Shown here piece by piece: positions 1 to 5,031 of a stretch of 6,995 nt of DNA. The stretch comes from Planctomycetota bacterium. GTDB lineage: Bacteria; Planctomycetota; Phycisphaerae; WQYP01; JAJZKY01. The DNA lies in the NCBI GenBank assembly GCA_021803885.1, contig JAJZKY010000235.1, positions 1-6,995 of the forward strand, written 5' to 3'. The position numbers and the translations under genes are program-made. The notes beneath the pieces are model-generated. The model was not told where the DNA came from and did no database searches. It saw only the letters and a list, made by a program, of their open reading frames with translations. Within the stretch, counting starts at the first letter, position 1, and every line of letters starts with the position of its first letter.

Positions 1-427
1 TGATACCTTTATTTATTAACGCAGCCTTAGCCGCCTCAACAGCGTCGTGGGCGTGCTCTTGGAGCCATTTTTTCGCCTGAATTATCCGTTTGGCCTCCGC
101 GATGTCCAGCCCGATCTGAGCAGGCGATTGGTGGCCCAAAACCACCGCCGCGCCGCGGAACCCGACAGCCTCATCGTCCGTGAGCGTTTCGCCTCTGGCG
201 AGCCGCAAACACGCGCCATAATACTCGCGTGTGGCCCCCTGATATTTGTTTTTTTCCAGTCCCTCCAGCCGCTCGCCCAGATCGTAACCAATTCGCTCTT
301 CGTCGCTCAAACTCAGGATTTGGCGCTCAAGCCCATTGCGCAGGACGTAGTCCCGCGCCACGCGCTTGACATTGCCTTGGTTGTCATAAATGTAGACAAA
401 TTCTGGTGTAGTTTCTTGATTTGGCAT
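1..427 (-). CDS. Hypothetical protein, C-terminus off the left edge
   Basis: An open minus-strand frame of 142 codons starts at 427 and runs off the left edge without a stop. It begins MPNQETTPEFVYIYDNQGNV. The visible protein is soluble and rich in charged residues. It carries a LSDEERIGYDLGERLEGLEK stretch, then a segment with Tyr and Arg (TREYYGACLRLARGE), and a helical Ala/Lys-rich end (AKKWLQEHAHDAVEAAKAAL). No signal peptide or membrane segment is seen. GAGG sits about 9 bases upstream of the chosen ATG; an in-frame ATG at 436 directly abuts that GAGG and is less likely. I do not recognise the family. It is the last visible gene of the minus-strand run and may be co-transcribed with the HTH-like gene ending at 625. 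The plus-strand frame over the same bases looks like a shadow. Confidence 0.7.
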   Translation of the reverse strand, partial: MPNQETTPEFVYIYDNQGNVKRVARDYVLRNGLERQILSLSDEERIGYDLGERLEGLEKNKYQGATREYYGACLRLARGETLTDDEAVGFRGAAVVLGHQSPAQIGLDIAEAKRIIQAKKWLQEHAHDAVEAAKAALINKGI

Positions 428-490
428 TGTGTTCATCCTCGTAAAAGCCGGCCGAGCCGCCGCCTCCGAGCAGCGGCCCAGCCAGTGCGT

Positions 491-628
491 TCACCGCGCT
501 TGGAGGACGCGGTGCGGATCATCTATCCTTGGGCGAGCGGCTAAATGCAGGCCAAAAGCTCGGCCAAAAACAGCGCTTTTGCTGGCGTTTTCGCGCGCCG
601 CGTGGCCAAATGCGGGCCAAAAGCTCAT
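491..628 (-). CDS. Possible 45-residue protein, weakly supported
   Basis: An ATG at 628-626 overlaps the TGA of the preceding gene (627-625) in an ATGA arrangement, the same coupling seen elsewhere in this gene run. The frame gives 45 residues starting MSFWPAFGHAARENASKS and ending near RVLQAR. The segment is built largely from two imperfect copies of a GAGCTTTTGGCC-containing repeat, so the protein is itself repetitive (SFWPAFG and RAFGLHL). A competing frame starting at 635 and ending at 519 is equally short. This may be non-coding spacer between the HTH-like gene and the gene starting at 427. Confidence 0.2.
   Translation of the reverse strand: MSFWPAFGHAARENASKSAVFGRAFGLHLAARPRIDDPHRVLQAR
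537..626. repeat. Imperfect direct repeat pair of about 25 bases
   Basis: Two copies on the plus strand share the pattern GGC(C/T)AAATGC(A/G)GGCCAAAAGCTC, one near 538-561 and one near 603-626, about 62-65 bases apart. A partial GGCCAAAAA copy lies between them at about 562-570. They sit in the gap between two minus-strand genes. A duplicated regulatory element or a small repeat of the host genome are both possible; no function can be read from the sequence. Confidence 0.45.
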
Positions 629-1026
629 GTTTCATCCTCGTTTTCGTCTTGGCCGCCGGCACGTTCGCCGCCAAAACCGCGCGAGGCGGATCGGGGCTCC
701 GCACTCTCGATCAATGTTTGCCGCACAAAGACATGAAGTCTCAAAAGTTTATAGGTCGAAAGCGCGATTCCGATCTGCGCGGCAATCAGCCGATTCGATA
801 TAGTGGGAGATTCAGCGATACAAGCGGCGGTTTTAGCGCGAAGCGCGGTAATTTCGTCGGACGTAAACTTGCGATGCCTTGTCCTCCGCGCCGGTTGGTC
901 GCTTTTGTCGGCGGCGTAAACCACCGTCGCGGCGATTGCCTCCCGGATTCCCGCCGGCAGGCGCGGCCAGCATTCTTGAATCGCCTGAAGTAGCGGATCG
1001 TCGTGGTTGGACGTTGACGTTACCAT
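625..1026 (-). CDS. HTH-like protein with an integrase-tail-like N-terminus
   Basis: This is a 133-residue protein with ATG at 1026. Only a weak purine-rich GAGAGAG lies upstream. Residues 10-41 (DPLLQAIQECWPRLPAGIRE and onward) align without gaps to the orphan integrase tail at 5284-5522, with 13 of 32 positions identical by hand count, including the WPxLPxxIR core. Residues 43-55 are basic (ARRTRHRKF), and residues 56-100 look like a helix-turn-helix (TSDEITALRAKTAACIAE, then ISNRLIAAQIGIALSTYKLL). The C-terminus is acidic (GGQDENEDET). A DNA-binding regulator is the best guess; no named family is recognised. The gene starts 14 bases after the stop of the 131-residue gene, which suggests co-transcription. 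Confidence 0.75.
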   Translation of the reverse strand: MVTSTSNHDDPLLQAIQECWPRLPAGIREAIAATVVYAADKSDQPARRTRHRKFTSDEITALRAKTAACIAESPTISNRLIAAQIGIALSTYKLLRLHVFVRQTLIESAEPRSASRGFGGERAGGQDENEDET

Positions 1027-1040
1027 GATTTGCTCTCTCT

Positions 1041-1436
1041 TTAAGTTGGTTTTCGTGCCGCAACCGCCGCCGGAAAATCGGGCGGTGGAATTGTTGCCGT
1101 TGGTGTTGATTGTCGCGCCGCGCAGGCCGCAACATAATCGGGCGCTGGAACCGTTACCGTGGGCGATAAAGTCGCCGGTTGTGGCGTTACCGCAGGCGAT
1201 AACACTGGCTCTGGCCCGGCAATGATTTTGGCCCGCAAGCCGTAGCCGCGCCACGCCATCTTGAGCAGGCGCCTTACCCGACAAACCACAGGTACGCCGG
1301 TATCGCGCCCGGTGAATTCAATTGTCCAGCGTTCCACCGGCGTCTTGGCCGGGCGCGGCGCGGGCGGAAACTTCAGAGTTCGTTGGCCGTTCCCGCCAGG
1401 AATGTTCCGTTTTGAAGTTGTTACAAAAAAGGACAT
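1041..1436 (-). CDS. Hypothetical protein with Pro/Ala repeat tail
   Basis: This 131-residue protein starts at 1436. GGAGA (1445-1441) is 4 bases upstream of the ATG, and the gene starts 15 bases after the preceding stop at 1452. The compact basic part, residues 34-72 (VERWTIEFTGRD, then VPVVCRVRRLLKMAWRGYGL), resembles short proteins I recall from PVC-group elements, with a W-T-x-E-F strand followed by a VRRLLK helix and a YGLR turn. No function is assigned to that pattern. Residues 76-129 are low in complexity and consist mainly of two tandem 20-residue Pro/Ala units with PxPD(Y/F) and AAR. The repeat tail looks like a flexible linker or a recently expanded segment. Confidence 0.7.
   Translation of the reverse strand: MSFFVTTSKRNIPGGNGQRTLKFPPAPRPAKTPVERWTIEFTGRDTGVPVVCRVRRLLKMAWRGYGLRAKIIAGPEPVLSPAVTPQPATLSPTVTVPAPDYVAACAARQSTPTATIPPPDFPAAVAARKPT
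1050..1169 (-). repeat. Two tandem 60-base units inside the 131-residue gene
   Basis: The units encode residues 90-109 (LSPTVTVPAPDYVAACAARQ) and 110-129 (STPTATIPPPDFPAAVAARK). Eleven of 20 residues match. A degenerate third copy may precede them (residues 76-89). The repeat has kept the reading frame, which supports the gene being translated. Confidence 0.6.
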
Positions 1437-1451
1437 TATGTCTCCATTATG

Positions 1452-2054
1452 TCAAACAGCCCCGGTGTCCGGGACATCGCACAGCCACCAACTTGCAATT
1501 TCATCGGCGAAGCCCTCCAGGGCAATGCCCTTGCCGTGCTTCAGCCGTAAATGATTGTCCACGTGGGCAAACAGGAACCAGCCCGCCGGGTAGCCGTGCT
1601 CGCGCACCAGGAAGTTCCAATTACGTTCTTCCACCTGGGCGGCTTGCCATACCTTGGTGCGGGTTGCGGGGTCGGGTTCCAGCCGGTTGAGAGCCGCCAG
1701 GGCAACCGAGCGGTGGGTTAGGGCTTGTGGCGCTCTTGCCGGTAGCGCTGCCGGGACTTGATCCGGCAGATTCTTGGTGGACAGGGTACATTGGGGCCCA
1801 TGCGCATAGGGGGGGGGCAGGGTACTTGTAGTGTTTTTTTGAGGCTCATAGCTCTTTTGATTTTTTTTAAGGGAATTGTCGGTTTTATTGAACAAATCGC
1901 TCAAAAAAGCCACCACATCAAGATTAACCCCACCCCTACCTATGCGCATGTGCCCCAATGTACCCCCTTTTTCTGAAATTCCGCGATTCATTGGGATTTT
2001 GGCCCGATTTTCGGGGGTACATGCGTTTGTCTTGGGGTATGAAGGTTCAGTCAT
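1452..2054 (-). CDS. Hypothetical protein, origin-like repeats in its 5' half
   Basis: The start at 2054 gives 200 residues. I chose it because GGAGG (2068-2064) sits 9 bases upstream and because ATGACTGA overlaps the ATPase stop by 8 bases, which fits coupled translation. Upstream in-frame ATGs at 2063 and 2096 lack a spaced ribosome site. Residues 1 to about 105 are low in complexity and are encoded by repeats: the inverted repeat gives GTLGHMRIG on one arm and PPYAHGPQCTL on the other. The C-terminal part is ordinary globular sequence (TKVWQAAQVEERNWNFLVRE, then GWFLFAHVDNHLRLKHG and FADEIASWWLCD). Aromatic and charged residues suggest a soluble, possibly DNA-associated protein. I do not recognise it. 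The gene also carries A7, A8 and C9 runs on the coding strand that could cause slippage. Confidence 0.65.
   Translation of the reverse strand: MTEPSYPKTNACTPENRAKIPMNRGISEKGGTLGHMRIGRGGVNLDVVAFLSDLFNKTDNSLKKNQKSYEPQKNTTSTLPPPYAHGPQCTLSTKNLPDQVPAALPARAPQALTHRSVALAALNRLEPDPATRTKVWQAAQVEERNWNFLVREHGYPAGWFLFAHVDNHLRLKHGKGIALEGFADEIASWWLCDVPDTGAV
1784..1965. repeat. 27-base inverted repeat with AT-rich centre, candidate origin structure
   Basis: The left arm 1784-1810 begins GGGTACATTGGGGC and continues through ATGCGCATAGG. The right arm 1939-1965 is its reverse complement with one mismatch (26 of 27). The spacer of 128 bases contains a second, perfect nested pair (TTTTTTGAG at 1835-1843, CTCAAAAAA at 1900-1908) and T-runs at 1834-1840 and 1861-1868. 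GGGTACATTGGGG shares its core with the direct repeats at 2011-2099. A strand-separating AT-rich centre between binding-site-like arms next to a replication ATPase gene fits a replication origin, but this is inference. A transcription attenuator within the run is the alternative. Confidence 0.65.
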
Positions 2055-2099
2055 GGGGTACATCCTCCGTGTTTTGAGCGTTTTCCGGGGGTACATGCG
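2011..2099. repeat. Iteron-like GGGGTACAT direct repeats
   Basis: GGGGTA(C/T)-type boxes on the plus strand start at 2014, 2034, 2055 and 2088, and three of the four read GGGGTACAT. The first and last are part of near-identical 15-base copies (TCGGGGGTACATGCG at 2011, CCGGGGGTACATGCG at 2085). Spacings of 20, 21 and 33 bases are near whole helical turns, as expected for protein-binding iterons. A related GGGTACAT box starts the inverted repeat at 1784 and a decayed GGGTACTT lies at about 1820. The boxes cover the junction of the ATPase and 200-residue genes. Confidence 0.6.
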
Positions 2100-3768
2100 C
2101 TGTGGTTTGGGGGCGTTCGGGGGGTGCGTCCGGAGAAAATCCTAAATCAACGCCGTAAACGCGCTGGATTCGGGCCAGGGGTTCGATTCCGCCGAGGTCA
2201 TAGAGCTTTTGGCCGTGGCTTTTCTTTGGTCGTAAGCTAAACCGGGCCAGAACGGTTGCGACGCCCTTGGGCGTAAATCGCTTCAATAATTCTGGTTCAT
2301 CTTCACGAGCAGGGATCAAGATTTCCTTGGCCGTTGGCCTGAACCCATCCTTAACTAATTGCGTCAAGGCGCGAAGTAAGGTTTCGTCCATCTCCCCAAC
2401 ACCGTCGTCGGCTTTATCTTCGATCGCGCGCCGGGCGTGATCCTGAACCAGTCCCAACAAGCCGATTACACCCAATGTCTCCAACCACCTTGCTAGCGCC
2501 ATGATCGGATGCCACAGTTCATAATCGCGCCCGGATATTTCAATGGGGCAAGCCGTGGTATCGGACGCCAAAGAGACAATCGACGATCCATATTCCAGCG
2601 CCACCTGATACAAACCATCCCGAAGCGATTGCCACCGCGCGGGGTCTTCGTCGATCCTGCGTTTCGGTTTTTCCGATCCGGCTGGGGAGCGGAACATAAT
2701 GATGCTGATACACCTATCCAATAGCGGCCCCGGCAACCCGGCGATGCAGGCCAGGGCCTTTGGACCATAAACATCAAACTCGATCAGGCGAAAAGTGTCG
2801 CCTTGGGCCTCCAGCCGAGAGGCGCGGCCGCCACGCTTGTAACCAGCCAGCAAAACACTTCGCAGTTCCAGGGTATCCGGTGTAGATTCCTTCAAGCGTT
2901 CCGCTTCATCCAAAATTAAAACGCCACCATGATTGTGCAGCGTTCGGAACAGGCACGGCGCCGACATATTGCTGGAACACAAAGGGCGAAATACCAAGCG
3001 GCTCAAAACCTCGAACAGTCGGCTTTTTCCAGAACCTTTGGGTCCGCCGGCATACAAGTAAGGAATTGCGTCCCACGCTGGATAAAAATATGTCAACATG
3101 ATCCAGAGCGCCAGCACGGCGCAGGTGCTTTCCGGTTGCGGTAAATCAAGGTAATAGGCGATGGCCTCGCAAAGGCCCGTAAACACTTCCACCGGATTGA
3201 CAGACGGTTCACCATCAAGCCATTGTTTCCGTTTTTTGCTACTCCAGCCGGGCAAAGTCCCGGCGGTTGGTGTATCAGGAATAGGATGAAAGAAAATCCG
3301 CCGGCCGCCAACGTCCAACGACTGCTCCAGCCCTCGTGCTTCACGCCGCCCATCCGCCCATTGAAGATACAACGCCCACCGGGCCTTTGGCTCGCCCGCA
3401 ACCAAAGTGGTTTGCGGAATTACCACGCCACAAACAGCAGGCGTCAAAAATAGTTCAGGACGCAGAACCAAAGACGCGGAAAGTTCCTCGCCCCAATTGT
3501 GCGTTCCCTCGGCCTTTGGTTTCGCAACCGCCGCCGCCTCAACCTCAAGCAACCTTTGAATTTCATTCGTGGGTATCGCCGGGAATTTTTTGGCGATAGC
3601 GGAAACAAAAGCGTCGCGGGCCTTCGCTGATCTTAAGTCGAGAATATCGGTATGTAGTGGCGTCCCGTTGGATAGAGTAACCGTGTGCCGTTTGCCGGAC
3701 AGCTTGCATTCCAGCGTCAGTTCGACGGTGGTGGAAATAGATGGCGTTTCGGTCACGCATGTAGACAT
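2047..3768 (-). CDS. P-loop replication ATPase, DUF3631-like
   Basis: This 573-residue protein has GGGAGA (3780-3775) 6 bases before its ATG, inside the end of the upstream gene (16-base overlap). Walker A is at residues 242-249 (GPKGSGKS) and Walker B at 284-288 (LILDE, within GGVLILDEAERL). An arginine in LLDRCISIIMF (349-359) is a candidate sensor or finger. Residues 411-430 (ISGRDYELWHPIMALARWLE) match the DUF3631 pattern of a degenerate Arg-Asp…W-x-P-hydrophobic helix, and residues 498-526 (FTPKGVATVLARFSLRPKK, then YDLGG) match its winged-helix-like end. The first 190 residues have no recognised primase motif. The family is found with phage and plasmid replication genes, so a helicase or origin-remodelling ATPase is likely. 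The last 25 residues are encoded by origin-like repeats and may be disordered. Confidence 0.85.
   Translation of the reverse strand: MSTCVTETPSISTTVELTLECKLSGKRHTVTLSNGTPLHTDILDLRSAKARDAFVSAIAKKFPAIPTNEIQRLLEVEAAAVAKPKAEGTHNWGEELSASLVLRPELFLTPAVCGVVIPQTTLVAGEPKARWALYLQWADGRREARGLEQSLDVGGRRIFFHPIPDTPTAGTLPGWSSKKRKQWLDGEPSVNPVEVFTGLCEAIAYYLDLPQPESTCAVLALWIMLTYFYPAWDAIPYLYAGGPKGSGKSRLFEVLSRLVFRPLCSSNMSAPCLFRTLHNHGGVLILDEAERLKESTPDTLELRSVLLAGYKRGGRASRLEAQGDTFRLIEFDVYGPKALACIAGLPGPLLDRCISIIMFRSPAGSEKPKRRIDEDPARWQSLRDGLYQVALEYGSSIVSLASDTTACPIEISGRDYELWHPIMALARWLETLGVIGLLGLVQDHARRAIEDKADDGVGEMDETLLRALTQLVKDGFRPTAKEILIPAREDEPELLKRFTPKGVATVLARFSLRPKKSHGQKLYDLGGIEPLARIQRVYGVDLGFSPDAPPERPQTTAHVPPENAQNTEDVPHD
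2064..2068 (-). promoter_or_regulatory. Ribosome binding site that decides the 2054 start
   Basis: The minus strand reads GGAGG, then nine bases (ATGTACCCC), then ATG at 2054. The ATG at 2063 directly follows GGAGG with no spacer and is therefore unlikely to be used. The site lies within the 3' end of the ATPase gene. Confidence 0.6.
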
Positions 3769-4265
3769 GGAGTATCTCCCATAATGTGATCCAGTGCCCG
3801 CCGGGCGGCGGTGATGGTGTCGTCGCTCACTTCGCTCGCCCGCGCCGCCATGATGATCCGATGCGCCGTGATAATGAGTTCACGTTTCCTGCGAGCTTCG
3901 AGGATGCGCCCGAGCGCGACCGGCCAGTGTCCACGCATCCGCAGCCCGGTGGCGAGGCGGACGATCCACTGTTTATGGGGTGTAGAGATTGGCCCCGCGC
4001 GCTCCAGCGCCGCCACGAATACCGCCGCATCAGCGCCGGGATCGGGGCCGTAAACATTGGCGAGCGTCGGCCATATCCAGCGGCATCGGCACTCTGTAAA
4101 CGCCGCAACGTCCACCCCGGCGGATATGGCCATCGGCACATGTCGCGGCTCCTGTAGGCAGGCGGCGACGATGTCCAGCTCCCCCTGCCGATCAGCAGGG
4201 ATACGCATCGCCCCATCCTCCACGGGCGCTGCTGGTATCGGCGCACGGATCACATATCGGCTCAT
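3753..4265 (-). CDS. Standalone DnaB N-terminal-like domain protein
   Basis: This 170-residue protein starts at 4265 by ATGA overlap with the preceding stop; GGAAAG lies about 8 bases upstream. Residues 25-163 follow the DnaB N-terminal helical pattern: an acidic helix with a short-loop LQEP (ELDIVAACLQEPRHVPMAI), an F/W-rich segment (AAFTECRCRWIWPTLANVY), D…A…FVAALERAGPI, then helices ending in ARRKRELIITAHRIIMAA and DDTITAARRALDHIMGD. It ends there, so the RecA-type helicase domain of DnaB is absent. In DnaB this domain forms the hexamer collar and contacts primase. Here it is followed at once by a different ATPase, suggesting a split or hybrid helicase. The fold call is from pattern recognition and has not been tested by profile search. 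Confidence 0.75.
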   Translation of the reverse strand: MSRYVIRAPIPAAPVEDGAMRIPADRQGELDIVAACLQEPRHVPMAISAGVDVAAFTECRCRWIWPTLANVYGPDPGADAAVFVAALERAGPISTPHKQWIVRLATGLRMRGHWPVALGRILEARRKRELIITAHRIIMAARASEVSDDTITAARRALDHIMGDTPCLHA

Positions 4266-4480
4266 GGCGTGCTTTCCGGCTCGTGTCGCGGATCCCGGCG
4301 TGGTCGGGCGGCGCGCCGGACTCGCGCGGGCCACCACGACTCGTGGCCATATCGCTCACACAGCACGTCGCCGAGCAGCACGGGGTCGCCGCCCCGCACT
4401 GGGCGGCGAGCCGGCGTCGCGAGGGTGCGGGCGGCGGCGTCGGAGCGGCGCGGTCGTGCGGTGGTGGTGGGCGTCGTCAT
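4262..4480 (-). CDS. Unknown 72-residue protein between xis-like and DnaB-N-like genes
   Basis: The ATG at 4480 overlaps the TGA of the excisionase-like gene (ATGA), and the stop overlaps the ATG of the DnaB-N-like gene (ATGA again). Both ends fit translational coupling, which is the main evidence that it is real. The protein is Arg/Pro/Ala-rich at both ends, with an ordinary middle (GDPVLLGDVLCERYGHESWW). No family is recognised. The region is very GC-rich, so long frames occur on both strands; a 206-residue plus-strand frame covers it but has no such coupling. A small DNA- or nucleic-acid-binding role is possible from the basic composition, but this is only a guess. Confidence 0.5.
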   Translation of the reverse strand: MTTPTTTARPRRSDAAARTLATPARRPVRGGDPVLLGDVLCERYGHESWWPARVRRAARPRRDPRHEPESTP

Positions 4481-4746
4481 GGCCGCACCGCCCGCCCGGC
4501 GTACTGGCCCGCGCGATCGCGCTGATGAGCCGGCCCGACGTACGCCGTGGCCGCCGGCAACCCGGCGACATACCGCTCGATGTCCGGCATGGAGATCCGT
4601 ATCTGGCGGCCCAGCCGCCGCGCGCGGATCGCGCCGGAGGCGATGAGGCGCTCCATTTGACGTATGGACACGCCTAGATATGCCGCCGTCTCTCGCTTAT
4701 CCAGGAGGCCGGCGGGTCGGCCCTCCGTCCGTGTGATCGTCAGCAT
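4477..4746 (-). CDS. Excisionase-like MerR-type HTH protein
   Basis: ATG at 4746, preceded by AGGAG six bases upstream, gives 89 residues. The frame is open further upstream to an ATG at 4887, but that start has no matching ribosome site and the added residues look non-coding. Residues 14-62 form the small winged-helix excisionase domain: LLDKRETAAYLGVSIRQMER, then LIASGAIRARRLGRQIRISM and PDIERYVAGL. These match the HTH_17 pattern of A-A-x-L-G-V-S, then the wing with R-R-x-G-R-x-I. Excisionases of this kind bend DNA at att sites and steer the integrase toward excision, and many also repress their own promoter. It is the first gene of the minus-strand run. A plain transcriptional regulator is the alternative. 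Confidence 0.85.
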   Translation of the reverse strand: MLTITRTEGRPAGLLDKRETAAYLGVSIRQMERLIASGAIRARRLGRQIRISMPDIERYVAGLPAATAYVGPAHQRDRAGQYAGRAVRP

Positions 4747-4761
4747 CGCTCTCTCCTGTGC

Positions 4762-4793
4762 TGTCCGGCGGACACGGGACACCACGCGGTGTC
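4762..4793. promoter_or_regulatory. Two palindromes in the leader of the excisionase-like gene
   Basis: TGTCC-GGC-GGACA occupies 4762-4774 and GACACC-ACGC-GGTGTC occupies 4778-4793, both with perfect arms and sharing the GGACAC/GTGTC theme. They lie 16-47 bases upstream of the ATG at 4746. Beyond them, at 4808-4848, is an AT-rich tract that probably holds the promoter; no good -35/-10 pair is certain. Paired palindromes before an xis-like regulator suggest operators for autoregulation. A leader hairpin in the mRNA is the alternative. Confidence 0.45.
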
Positions 4794-5031
4794 GCCAGTC
4801 TCCGCCTACACATCTATTACACTTTGACTTTTTTTTAGTGTTTTTTTCCGCCCCGTACGCGGCCCACGTGATGATTGTTCTATACATGCCCGCGCAAAAT
4901 GGCCGTATTCATTGCACAAATGACGCAGAATGAAATGATTCAATTGTACATGGAATTTTTACGGGATTTATTCTTTGGGGAGTTTTTGCGGGTGGTGGTG
5001 AACGGGCGGGCTCGCGGCTATTCAGAAAGTC
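4794..5031. other. Divergent intergenic region
   Basis: This region lies between the minus-strand run and the plus-strand 57-residue gene. It holds an AT-rich tract (4808-4848, with T8 and T7 runs) that fits the promoter region of the excisionase-like gene, followed by moderate-GC sequence to 5031. A plus-strand frame from 4875 starts with sequence that could be an amphipathic peptide (MTQNEMIQLYMEFLRDLFF) but continues into low-quality Arg/His-rich translation, so it is not called. No tRNA, attachment site or strong terminator is seen. Confidence 0.5.

Noticed and set aside
47..544. 165-residue plus-strand frame
   Set aside because: It is antisense to a better minus-strand gene that starts at 427 with a ribosome site and has ordinary amino acid composition.
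519..704. 61-residue minus-strand frame
   Set aside because: It mostly overlaps the 133-residue gene in another frame and is Arg/Lys-rich without a recognisable pattern.
2055..2096. Longer start (2096 or 2063) for the 200-residue protein
   Set aside because: Neither ATG has a properly spaced ribosome site, whereas 2054 has GGAGG nine bases upstream and overlaps the previous stop.
1784..2099. CRISPR array
   Set aside because: The repeats are short and partly inverted, and spacings of 20-33 bases and the lack of unique regular spacers do not fit CRISPR. They look like binding sites or iterons.
4057..4677. 206-residue plus-strand frame through the GC-rich block, with others at 4269-4646 and 4283-4525
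   Set aside because: The translations are Arg/Ala/Gly-rich without any domain pattern and lie opposite three minus-strand genes joined by overlaps with recognisable HTH and DnaB-N content. Long shadow frames are expected in GC-rich coding DNA.
4747..4887. Longer start at 4887 for the excisionase-like protein
   Set aside because: The extra 47 residues cross the AT-rich promoter-like tract and both palindromes and show no protein character, while AGGAG precedes the ATG at 4746.
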